The position numbers and the translations under genes are program-made. Source: Planctomycetota bacterium (GTDB lineage Bacteria > Planctomycetota > Planctomycetia > Gemmatales > Gemmataceae). From it: a DNA stretch of 62,209 nt. Under the pieces are notes generated by a model. The model did no database searches, was not told the origin of the DNA, and saw nothing but the letters and a program-made list of their open reading frames with translations. The stretch is taken from the NCBI GenBank assembly GCA_016872595.1, contig VGZJ01000004.1, positions 1-62,209 on the forward strand. Reading direction: 5' to 3'. Shown one piece after another: positions 25,466 to 32,582 of this stretch. How positions within the stretch are numbered: the first letter of the stretch is position 1; each line of letters starts with the position of its first letter.

Positions 25466-25861
25466 ATGCGCACCACCCTTACCGTCGTTCTGCTGCTGGT
25501 GGCGTCGAACACGTTCATGACCGTCGCGTGGTACGGCCACCTCAAGTACAAGCACGTCGCGCTGTTCACGACGATCATGGCGAGCTGGCTCATCGCGCTG
25601 CCGGAGTACGCGCTGCAAGTGCCGGCCAACCGCCTCGGCCACGGGCACTTCACGGCCACGCAACTCAAGGTCTTCCAAGAGGTAATCTCGCTGAGCGTGT
25701 TCGCAGTGTTCGCCTACTTCTACCTGAAGGAAGTCCCGACGTGGAGAACCGGTGTGGCGTTCCTGCTCATCGTGGCTGCGGTCGCGCTGATCCGCGGCGA
25801 CGGCCCGAAGCCGCCACCCGAGGGCGAACCGCCGGCCGCGGAGCGCCGGGCGGGGCCGTGA
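25466..25861 (+). CDS. DMT-family membrane protein (DUF486)
   Basis: This 131-residue membrane protein has four hydrophobic segments (about 3-22, 30-48, 73-92 and 96-112). DUF486 hallmarks are NTFMTVAWYGHLKY, ASWLIALPEYALQVPANR, LKVFQEVISLSVFAVFA and YFYLKE. The family looks like half of a drug/metabolite transporter; substrates are unknown. A charged Pro-rich tail of 20 residues ends the protein. The gene starts 19 bases after a palindromic terminator, so it may have its own promoter. Confidence 0.85.
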   Translation: MRTTLTVVLLLVASNTFMTVAWYGHLKYKHVALFTTIMASWLIALPEYALQVPANRLGHGHFTATQLKVFQEVISLSVFAVFAYFYLKEVPTWRTGVAFLLIVAAVALIRGDGPKPPPEGEPPAAERRAGP

Positions 25862-25874
25862 GACGCAGTTCGTG

Positions 25875-26083
25875 TAGGTCGCGGTCGAGCGAGGCTATGC
25901 GAGCGAGGCCCGACGGCCGGCGCGCAATGCGTATCCCGCTATCTGTAGCCGGTCTCTGCGAGGCCGGGGCGGTCTTCTGTAGCCGACCTCATTGAGGCCG
26001 GCTACAGAAGACCGCCTTCGGCAGATACGCACAACTCTCTGGACGTCGGGCCTCGCGGCGAAGCGCCGCTCGACCGCGACCTA
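25875..26083. repeat. Nested inverted-repeat element (about 209 bp) with family C at its centre
   Basis: From outside in, the paired arms are 25875-25891 with 26067-26083 (17 bp), 25903-25915 with 26044-26056 (13 bp), 25928-25935 with 26024-26031 (8 bp) and 25969-25985 with 25999-26015 (17 bp). All are perfect. The centre carries the family C motif (GTAGCC...GAGGCCGGCTAC). It fills the gap between two convergent genes and could act as a terminator. The nesting suggests one repeat inserted in another. Confidence 0.85.
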
Positions 26084-26103
26084 ACATTCCATCCGCACGC
26101 GGC

Positions 26104-27513
26104 TCAGAACTGGAAGTAAATGAACGCGGCGTTGGCCCCGACCGGGGCCAGCAGTGCGGCCAGCGCGAGGGTGGCGAACCGCACGCCCCACACCGCGCCG
26201 GCCGCGTACCCGCCCGCGCCGCGCACCGCGGTCGCCGCCCACGTCAGCGCCAGATACAGCGCCAGCGCCAGCCACACGGCCGGGTCCGTCCACGGGCCGG
26301 TCCACATCTTGTTCGCGTCGCACTCCACCCACTTGCGCACGCACGCCACGCTGTCCGCGAACCGCGTCAGCCGGAAGAAGCACCACGCGAGGCACACGCA
26401 ATGGAACGTAAGCGCCACGGCGAAGACATGCCAGAGCGCGCGAGAGAGCCCTTCGCGCGCGCTCAGCCACCGCTCGGGTGCGCTCCCGGACCAGAGCCGG
26501 TGCAGGATCAGGAACGTGCCGTGCAGCCCGCCCCACACGAGGAACGCCCAACTCGCCCCGTGCCACAGCCCGCCCAACAGCATAGTCAGCATCAGATTCA
26601 GGTACGTGCGGACCGTGCCGCGGCGGTTGCCGCCGAGCGCGATGTACAGGTAGTCGCGCAGGAACCGCGACAGCGTGATGTGCCAGCGCCGCCAGAAGTC
26701 CGTCACACTGGCCGCGAGGTACGGGCGGTCGAAGTTCTCCGGCCAGCGGTACCCGAACAGCATCCCGATCCCGCGCGCCATGTCGGTGTACGCGGAGAAG
26801 TCGAAGTAGATTTGGAGCGCGTACAGCCACACGTACGGCAGCGCCCACACGCCCGCCGTCGTGGGGTCGTTGACGTGCGCGAAGAACGGGTCGATCGTGA
26901 CTCCGATGCGGTCCGCGACGACGAGCTTCTTGAAGAACCCGCGCGCGATCAGCCACAGCGCCTCGCCGGGCGCGTCCGGCTCGGTGGGCAGTTGCCCCGG
27001 TCGGCACTTGTCGAGGAACTCACTGGGCCGCAGGATCGGCCCGGCCACGAGGTGCGGGAAGAAGCACGCCGACAGCGCGTACCGCCAGAAGTTCGCCTCC
27101 GCGGGCGTGGTCTTGCGGTACACGTCCACCATGTAGGCGATGCCGGTGAAGGCGTAGAACGAGATGCCGTAGGGGATGCTCCACTTCTCGAACGCGCCCG
27201 CCGGCACGTCCACGAACGACTGAAGCAACAGCGGCGTGTACTTGTAGTAACACAGCACGAGCAAGTTGAACCCGACGCCGACCCAGAGCCACCCGCGCGG
27301 CCGCGCCGACCGCTCGACGCGGAGCGCGACGAACCAGTTCGAGACGCAGTACGCGAGCAGGATCGGGAGCAGGAACCAGTGATTGTGCGCGTAGAACAGC
27401 AGGCTCGCGCCGAGTAACAGCGCGACCGTACCGCGCTCGTGCCGGCGCACAACGCACCAGCCCACGAACACCACGACGAACAGAATCAGGAACGGCTTCT
27501 GCTCGAAGCTCAC
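26104..27513 (-). CDS. MBOAT O-acyltransferase (AlgI-like)
   Basis: This 469-residue polytopic membrane protein has the MBOAT/AlgI signature: YGISFYAFTGIAYMVDVYR (about 130-148), FFPHLVAGPILRP, YFDFSAYTDMARGIGMLFG, FWRRWHITLSRFLRDYLYI, and the catalytic His in LLGGLWHGASWAFLVWGGLHG (near 315). AlgI-type enzymes pass acyl groups through the inner membrane for O-acetylation of exported polysaccharide. The upstream same-strand gene encodes an SGNH-type protein that would complete the transfer, as AlgJ/AlgX do. Repeat D separates the two genes. Confidence 0.9.
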   Translation of the reverse strand: MSFEQKPFLILFVVVFVGWCVVRRHERGTVALLLGASLLFYAHNHWFLLPILLAYCVSNWFVALRVERSARPRGWLWVGVGFNLLVLCYYKYTPLLLQSFVDVPAGAFEKWSIPYGISFYAFTGIAYMVDVYRKTTPAEANFWRYALSACFFPHLVAGPILRPSEFLDKCRPGQLPTEPDAPGEALWLIARGFFKKLVVADRIGVTIDPFFAHVNDPTTAGVWALPYVWLYALQIYFDFSAYTDMARGIGMLFGYRWPENFDRPYLAASVTDFWRRWHITLSRFLRDYLYIALGGNRRGTVRTYLNLMLTMLLGGLWHGASWAFLVWGGLHGTFLILHRLWSGSAPERWLSAREGLSRALWHVFAVALTFHCVCLAWCFFRLTRFADSVACVRKWVECDANKMWTGPWTDPAVWLALALYLALTWAATAVRGAGGYAAGAVWGVRFATLALAALLAPVGANAAFIYFQF

Positions 27514-27525
27514 GGATACACTCCC

Positions 27526-27669
27526 GGGACCGCGGGCGTCCCGCCCGCTGCTTTGGCTTTAAGCTGGGACCGCGGGCGTCCCGCCCGCTGCTACGCACTT
27601 GTTGGAGCTTTGCGAAGAATCGCAGTGCGCCAACACAGAATCAGCAGCGGGCGGGACGCCCGCGGTCCC
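27526..27669. repeat. Family D repeat, two direct and one inverted copy
   Basis: The 27-bp unit beginning GGGACCGCGGGCGTCCC is present at 27526-27552 and 27566-27592 in direct orientation and at 27643-27669 inverted; all three are identical. Each unit has an internal palindrome. The cluster lies between the SGNH gene and the MBOAT gene and would form large alternative hairpins in their shared transcript. Confidence 0.9.
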
Positions 27670-27681
27670 GGGGCCGCGTCC

Positions 27682-28728
27682 TCACGGTTTCATTTCCGGC
27701 AGGTCGGCGGCGCGGGGGTCGGTGGCCTTCAGGTGCGCGATCATTTCCGCCAGCAGCAACCGGTTGCCGGTGTCGGAGAAGTGCTTGTCGGGCATGAACA
27801 GGGCCGCCCGATCCGGCCACTTTCGGAACGCCGGGGTCACGTCGCACACGTCGAACCCGACCGCGCGGGCCTCCTCCGCGAATGTCTCCTGTGCCGCGGT
27901 GCCCGCCCCGCGCAGCACCTGCTCGTGGCTGGGCAGCAACACCACCGTGACCGGCACGCCGTGGCGCGCGCACCGGGCCGCGAGGTGCCCGAACACGGTG
28001 CGCAGGTCGGCGCGCGACGCCGGGTCCGTGCGGGTGTTGATCGCCGTCGAGTGATAAAACGGGCGGTTCAGGTGCAGCCGCGTGCGCGTCCACCCCTTAA
28101 GCGCGAGCCGACTGTTGCGCACCAGCGCGCCGCCGACCGCGGGCATGCGGGGCGCGTACGCCAGCGCCCCGCTCGGCGTGGCCCGGTACTGGTCGAGGCC
28201 GTGCTGCACGAACGCGAGACTGTCCATCGGGATCGTAACGAGGAACACGCGCTCCGGCTTCAGCCCGCCGTCGAGCAGCAGCGCGATCTGCGCGAGCCGC
28301 ACCGGGTACGGCTCGTTGCGGCCCAAGTTGAACGTGACGCGCTGCGGCACGTACCCGCGGGTGTGATCGGCGAGCATCCCCGGCGCGTGCGCGAACGAGG
28401 TCCCGAAGTACGCCCACACGCGCGGGCCGGGGTTGTTGAACAGCGGGCGGTACGGCTCGAACCGCTCGGCGTTGTCCGCCGCGAGCGCCTCGAGCGACGT
28501 GTACTGCACGCCGAACTCCGGGTCGGCGCGGAACGGACCGGGGCGGTCGTGGTCGGCCAAGTACGGGGCGATGTCGCCCGGCGGCGCGACGCGCAGGTAC
28601 AGTTCGCCCAGCGCGAACACGGCGAGTGCCGCGAGCGCGAACCCGGCGGCGCGGGCCGGCGCGCGCCGCGGCAGCAGCCCACGCACCCGCAGAGCCAGCG
28701 CCGTTCGCGTTCCGCGCGCCACGTCCAT
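27682..28728 (-). CDS. SGNH/AlgX-J-like acyltransferase partner of MBOAT
   Basis: The 348-residue product has one N-terminal membrane anchor (about 28-45, GFALAALAVFALGELYLRV) and an extracytoplasmic domain. GTSFAHAPG (about 108) looks like the nucleophile block of SGNH proteins, and LFMPDKHFSDTGNRLLLAEM near the C terminus matches the catalytic Asp-x2-His block. Together with the adjacent MBOAT gene this is the usual two-component arrangement for polysaccharide O-acetylation. Its start diverges from thiL with 95 bases between. Confidence 0.75.
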   Translation of the reverse strand: MDVARGTRTALALRVRGLLPRRAPARAAGFALAALAVFALGELYLRVAPPGDIAPYLADHDRPGPFRADPEFGVQYTSLEALAADNAERFEPYRPLFNNPGPRVWAYFGTSFAHAPGMLADHTRGYVPQRVTFNLGRNEPYPVRLAQIALLLDGGLKPERVFLVTIPMDSLAFVQHGLDQYRATPSGALAYAPRMPAVGGALVRNSRLALKGWTRTRLHLNRPFYHSTAINTRTDPASRADLRTVFGHLAARCARHGVPVTVVLLPSHEQVLRGAGTAAQETFAEEARAVGFDVCDVTPAFRKWPDRAALFMPDKHFSDTGNRLLLAEMIAHLKATDPRAADLPEMKP

Positions 28729-28823
28729 GCGCCCCTCACACTCCGTTGGGCCGCCTTCTTACACCAACCGGACGAGGCGCGACAAGGCGAAGCGGATAAA
28801 CTGGACCGGAAGGGGAACCTGCG

Positions 28824-29729
28824 ATGCCCGGTGAGTTCGAGTACATCGCGTGGCTGCGCGACCGGACGCCGCACGACGCGCGCGTCGTGATCGGCCCCGG
28901 CGACGACTGTGCCGTGCTGGTCCCGCCCGCGCGCCCGCTGCTCGTCACCACCGACATGCTGATGGAGGGCACCGACTTCGTCCTGAGCGAGATCGGCCCG
29001 CGCCGCGCCGGGCGCAAGGCAATGGCCGTGAACCTGAGCGACATCGCGGCGATGGCGGGCACCCCGCGCGCCGCCGTCGTCAGCGTGGCGCTGCCAAAAG
29101 GCGACGACCTTGCCCGCGAGCTGTACCTCGGCCTACGCGACGTGGCCGACGCCTTCGGCGTCGCGCTCGTCGGCGGCGACACCAACAGTTGGGACGGGAA
29201 GCTCGTGATCTCGGTCACGGCCCTCGGCGACGCGCCCGAGCGCGGCGCGGTCACGCGGGCCGGGGCGCGCCCCGGCGACTGGCTGTTCGTGACCGGGCCG
29301 CTCGGCGGCAGCATCCTCGGCCGCCACCTCGACTTCACCCCGCGCGTGCGCGAGGCGCAGGCGCTGTGCGCCGCGGTCGAACTGCGGGCCATGATCGACA
29401 TCAGCGACGGGCTGGCCGCGGACCTGAACCACATTTGCGAAGAGAGCCGCTGCGGGGCCGTGTTGGTCGCGGAGGCCGTGCCGGTTTCCGACGCGGCGCG
29501 CGCCCTGAGCCGCACGTCGGGCAAGACGGCACTCGATCACGCGCTGGGCGACGGCGAAGACTTCGAACTGGTGTTCGCGGTGTCGCCCGCGGACGGCGCG
29601 CGGCTGCTCGCGGCCCCGCCGGTTCCGGGGTTGGTGAAGATCGGCGAGTGCGTACCTGCGGGGCTGTGGCTCGAAACGGGCGGCGCGCGCGCCCCGCTCG
29701 CCCCACGCGGCTGGGTTCACGCGCTATAA
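28824..29729 (+). CDS. thiL: Thiamine-monophosphate kinase
   Basis: This 301-residue enzyme phosphorylates thiamine monophosphate to thiamine diphosphate with ATP, the last step of cofactor synthesis. Family motifs are GPGDDCAVL (about 25-33), TDMLMEGTDF, GRKAMAVNLSDIAAMAGTP, GGDTNSW, MIDISDGLAADLNHI and GDGEDFELVF. The length matches ThiL. AAGGGGA precedes the ATG. The PII-like gene follows after 9 bases, so the two are probably cotranscribed, an unusual pairing. No other thiamin gene is nearby. Confidence 0.95.
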   Translation: MPGEFEYIAWLRDRTPHDARVVIGPGDDCAVLVPPARPLLVTTDMLMEGTDFVLSEIGPRRAGRKAMAVNLSDIAAMAGTPRAAVVSVALPKGDDLARELYLGLRDVADAFGVALVGGDTNSWDGKLVISVTALGDAPERGAVTRAGARPGDWLFVTGPLGGSILGRHLDFTPRVREAQALCAAVELRAMIDISDGLAADLNHICEESRCGAVLVAEAVPVSDAARALSRTSGKTALDHALGDGEDFELVFAVSPADGARLLAAPPVPGLVKIGECVPAGLWLETGGARAPLAPRGWVHAL

Positions 29730-29738
29730 GGTGACGCG

Positions 29739-30053
29739 ATGAAGCAACTGACAATTGTGGTGAAGCCGTTCCGCGCGGAGGCCGTGCTCCGCGCGATCGC
29801 CGAACTCGGCGTGACCGCGTGCGCGGTGCGCGAGGCCAAGGGGTACGGACGGCAGAAGGGCTACCTCGACCGCTACCGCGGGTCCGAGTACAGCGCCGCG
29901 TACCTGCCCAAAGTGGAGATCACCGTTTGGGCGACCGACGAGCAGGCCGCGGCCCTGCGCGACGCGGTGCCGAAGGTCGCCCGCACCGGGCGCATCGGCG
30001 ACGGTAAGGTGTTCGTCGTGCCGGCCGCGTGGCACGAGCCACTCGAGTTTTAG
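29739..30053 (+). CDS. PII-like signalling protein, C-terminally divergent
   Basis: This 104-residue protein of the GlnB/GlnK fold contains KPFRAEAVLRAIAELGV, KGYGRQKGYLDRYRGSEY in the T-loop (with the Tyr equivalent to Tyr51), YLPKVEI and TGRIGDGKVFV. Classical PII proteins sense ATP/ADP and 2-oxoglutarate. The C terminus here (AAWHEPLEF) lacks the Arg-containing end (IRTGE type) that contacts nucleotide in GlnB, and the protein is about 8 residues short. No amtB, glnA or glnD gene is nearby; it follows thiL by 9 bases. It is probably a PII-like relative with altered ligand binding. Confidence 0.88.
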   Translation: MKQLTIVVKPFRAEAVLRAIAELGVTACAVREAKGYGRQKGYLDRYRGSEYSAAYLPKVEITVWATDEQAAALRDAVPKVARTGRIGDGKVFVVPAAWHEPLEF

Positions 30054-30059
30054 CGCCAC

Positions 30060-31181
30060 TCACACACTCAGCACGCGGTCTCGCGAGGCGACGCTCCAGC
30101 GGCCGACGATCTTCCCGCCTTCGGCCACGAGCGCCTCTTTGTGCAGCGCCACCGTCGGGCAGATGTGACCCGGCAGCGCGTACACCACGTCACCGGGCTT
30201 GTACGCGCTCGCGCCCGCGGTCTCCACGATCAAGTGTTCCTCGTTGTGCCCCACGGTCTTGTACGCGGGGAAGTCGAGCAGCGTGACGCGCTTTTCCAAC
30301 AGCGGGTCCGCGGCCACCGACTTGTTGCCGAGGTCGAGCGTGACGCGGTCCGCGGTCGGGCGGCTGACCACGCGCGTGACCAGCACCGCGGCCGGGGTGA
30401 TGCCGCTCAGGTCGGTGTACTTCGGCCCGTACCCGGCGTCGTGCAGCACGAACGTGCCCGGCGAGCACTCGACGCCCGGCACGTCGGTCATCGCGGCGTA
30501 CACCGGGAAGCTCGGCGTGCCACCGCACACGAGGCGCGGCACCGGCAGCCCTTTCGCCTCGGCCCGCGCGCGCAGGTCGAGAACCGGGGCGAGGAACGCG
30601 CGCACGGCCGCTTCGCGCTCGGCCCGGTCGGCCTGGTTGTTGTGCCCGTCGTACAGTTGGAACCCGTTGAGCGTCAGGCCGGGGAGCGTCGCGGCCAGTT
30701 CGTAAAGCGCCAGCGCGCCGTCGCCCACCGCGATGCCCGTTCGGTGCTGTCCCACGTCGAGATCGAGGACCGCGCACGCGCGCACGCCGGCCGCGCTCAG
30801 CCCCGCGGAAAACGCACGGGCCGCGTCCGGGTGGTCGATGAGCGCGGAGAACTGCGTACCGGGGAACTTGCGCACGAGCTGCGCGAACCGTGCCACGTTC
30901 GGCCCCACCAGCGGGTACGCGACGAGCACGTCCGGCGCGCCGACCGCCGCCAGCATCTCCGCTTCGGCGATGGTGGCGCACTTGTGCTTGGTCACGCCGG
31001 CGTCGAGGAGCAGTTGCACGATCTCGCGCGTCTTGTGGGTCTTTACGTGCGGGCGAAGCCGGGCCGCTGAGCCGGCCATCTCGACCACGCGACGGATGTT
31101 CTGGCGGATCAGTTCGGGGAAGAACACGAGCGCCGGGCTGAACACGGCGGCGGCGTCGGAGAGCGCGTACGCGGGGTGCAT
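30060..31181 (-). CDS. D-threonine aldolase/D-serine dehydratase-like PLP enzyme
   Basis: The 373-residue product starts at the ATG at 31181 (MHPAYALSDAAAVFSPALVF). It belongs to the alanine-racemase-fold PLP family including D-threonine aldolase and DSD1-type D-serine dehydratase. The PLP lysine is in RLRPHVKTHKT (about 45-55). Downstream are VLDLDVGQHRTGI, GFQLYDGHNNQ, LVCGGTPSFP, SPGTFVLHDAGYG and, in the C-terminal domain, HNEEHLIVE with GHICPT, matching the metal-binding His/Cys of this family. Substrate (D-Ser, D-Thr or 3-hydroxy-D-Asp) cannot be fixed. It is convergent with the PII-like gene. Confidence 0.88.
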   Translation of the reverse strand: MHPAYALSDAAAVFSPALVFFPELIRQNIRRVVEMAGSAARLRPHVKTHKTREIVQLLLDAGVTKHKCATIAEAEMLAAVGAPDVLVAYPLVGPNVARFAQLVRKFPGTQFSALIDHPDAARAFSAGLSAAGVRACAVLDLDVGQHRTGIAVGDGALALYELAATLPGLTLNGFQLYDGHNNQADRAEREAAVRAFLAPVLDLRARAEAKGLPVPRLVCGGTPSFPVYAAMTDVPGVECSPGTFVLHDAGYGPKYTDLSGITPAAVLVTRVVSRPTADRVTLDLGNKSVAADPLLEKRVTLLDFPAYKTVGHNEEHLIVETAGASAYKPGDVVYALPGHICPTVALHKEALVAEGGKIVGRWSVASRDRVLSV

Positions 31182-31294
31182 GGGTTGGCCTCGGGGAAGG
31201 TGAAGAGAGGATACCAGATTCGCGCGGCGCTTGTAGTCGCGCGCGCCCGGCGATAGCATCGGGGCACGACGCCACTCTCCACGCGAGCTTCATC

Positions 31295-31975
31295 ATGACG
31301 CAAGGCGACCTGACCCACGTGCTGACCGCGGGCGGCCTGTTCCCGATTGTCGTGGAGGGCGGCATCGGGGAGAACGAGGCGCAGGGCTACCGGTACCTCG
31401 GCGACCTCGACGGGTTCGTTCACGCGGCGGTCGCGCTCGGGGCCAAGTGCGCGTTCGTCGCGAGCCGCACGTTCGTCGCCGGCGACCTGACGATGGAAGA
31501 GTACAACGGCGAAGAGTCGGTCGAGGTGGACCTGACGACGTACGCCCCGGACCTCGTCCCGTACCGGGCGCGCGTCGGCCAGTGCTGCGGGCACCGTGTC
31601 TGGGTGTCGGGGCCGACCGCGACCCTGACGCTGCTGCTGCCCGAACCGTGGTGGACCGCGTTCGGCCCCGCACGCGAGGGCGCGATCGCGGCCGTTCACG
31701 AGCGCCGCGCCGCGGCCGACGAGCAAGAAGAATTGGAGCAGCAGCGCCGCACGGAGCAACTGGTTCAGCGGCTCCGCGAGTTCATCAAGGACAAGGAGTT
31801 CATCCAGCAGACCACGCAGCTCGCGATGCAGGCCTACGCGGTGGAAACGGCCCCGGAACTGGAAGTCCTCGGCGACCGCGTGCTGAAGACCGAGATTCAG
31901 GCGCTGGACGCGAAGATCAAGGCGAAGGGCCTTCGCGCGAAGCGGACGAAGACCGACCCGAAGGCCGATTCGTAA
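31295..31975 (+). CDS. Hypothetical protein with C-terminal coiled coil
   Basis: This 226-residue cytoplasmic protein is not recognised. The first 130 residues look globular (VLTAGGLFPIVVEGGIGENEAQ, CGHRVWVSGPTATLTLLLPE). Residues 135-226 are charged and helical, with heptad-like stretches (ADEQEELEQQRRTEQLVQRL) and a Lys-rich end. It begins a plus-strand cluster with a YdeI-like and an FHA gene, with 15- and 10-base gaps, suggesting an operon. Confidence 0.7.
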   Translation: MTQGDLTHVLTAGGLFPIVVEGGIGENEAQGYRYLGDLDGFVHAAVALGAKCAFVASRTFVAGDLTMEEYNGEESVEVDLTTYAPDLVPYRARVGQCCGHRVWVSGPTATLTLLLPEPWWTAFGPAREGAIAAVHERRAAADEQEELEQQRRTEQLVQRLREFIKDKEFIQQTTQLAMQAYAVETAPELEVLGDRVLKTEIQALDAKIKAKGLRAKRTKTDPKADS

Positions 31976-31990
31976 ACGGAGACCGGAGCG

Positions 31991-32215
31991 ATGGGAACTG
32001 TGGACCGCGGCGCGCCGGAAGTGCCGGACGACCTCACAGCGCCGCTCGTAGCGGTACCGGCCGCGGCGCGGGCGTTCGCGGCTCTGCCCCCGTCGCACCG
32101 GCGCGAGTACCTGAACTGGATCGCTGAAGCCAAGAAGCCGCAGACGCGCGCGACGCGCATCGCGAAAACGGTCGCGATGGTCCTCGCACCGCGCGCCGGC
32201 ACCGAGACCGCCTGA
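31991..32215 (+). CDS. Small YdeI/OmpD-associated-type protein
   Basis: The 74-residue product contains FAALPPSHRREYLNWIAEAK followed by KPQTRATRIAKTVAMVL. That pattern is the C-terminal helical region of the YdeI/OmpD-associated family, linked to resistance or envelope roles. Only this small domain is present; the usual N-terminal part is missing, so it may be a stand-alone domain protein. It lies between the coiled-coil and FHA genes, 15 and 10 bases apart. Confidence 0.75.
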   Translation: MGTVDRGAPEVPDDLTAPLVAVPAAARAFAALPPSHRREYLNWIAEAKKPQTRATRIAKTVAMVLAPRAGTETA

Positions 32216-32225
32216 GGGGGTGCGA

Positions 32226-32540
32226 ATGGCGACGCTCCACTTCGTCCGGCTCGACGGGCACCGGGGCGACCCGGCACCCGAGATGCCCGACATCGCGCTG
32301 ACCGGCGCCGTGATGGTGCTGGGGCGCGACGTCGCGCTGACTGGCGCGGTGGTCGCGCCCTACACGGTCAACCGCCGGCACGCGCGATTCGTGTGTGTGA
32401 AGGGCGAATGGTGCGTCGAGGACATGCAGTCGCGCAACGGGACGTACGTGAACGGCGCGCGCCTGACCCGGCGGGTGCTGCTGAGCGACGGCGACAGGGT
32501 CGCGCTCGCCGGCTGCGAGTACGTGTACCGCGCCGGGTAG
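32226..32540 (+). CDS. FHA domain protein
   Basis: A single forkhead-associated domain fills this 104-residue protein: VLGRD (Gly-Arg), NRRHARFV (Arg/His phosphate site), EDMQSRNGTYVNGARL (the Asn-Gly-Thr block) and LSDGDRVALAG. FHA domains bind phosphothreonine peptides, so it probably reads signals from Hanks-type Ser/Thr kinases, abundant in planctomycetes but absent from this window. The ATG at 32226 is preceded by GAGGGGG at proper distance, so it is preferred to the GTG at 32220. It is last in the three-gene cluster and convergent with the TMTC-like gene. Confidence 0.9.
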   Translation: MATLHFVRLDGHRGDPAPEMPDIALTGAVMVLGRDVALTGAVVAPYTVNRRHARFVCVKGEWCVEDMQSRNGTYVNGARLTRRVLLSDGDRVALAGCEYVYRAG

Positions 32541-32582
32541 CCGCGGAACGCGGGTCGTGGGTTACGCGAACGGGACCGGCGC

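Noticed and set aside
27439-28890. A 483-codon plus-strand frame opposite MBOAT/SGNH and repeat D
   Set aside because: Repeat-D sequence gives a recurrent GRDARGP-type peptide that mimics protein conservation; the real genes are on the other strand.
29739-30053. Classical glnB/glnK nitrogen regulator
   Set aside because: Fold and T-loop agree, but the C-terminal Arg-containing segment is missing and no ammonium genes are near; called PII-like.
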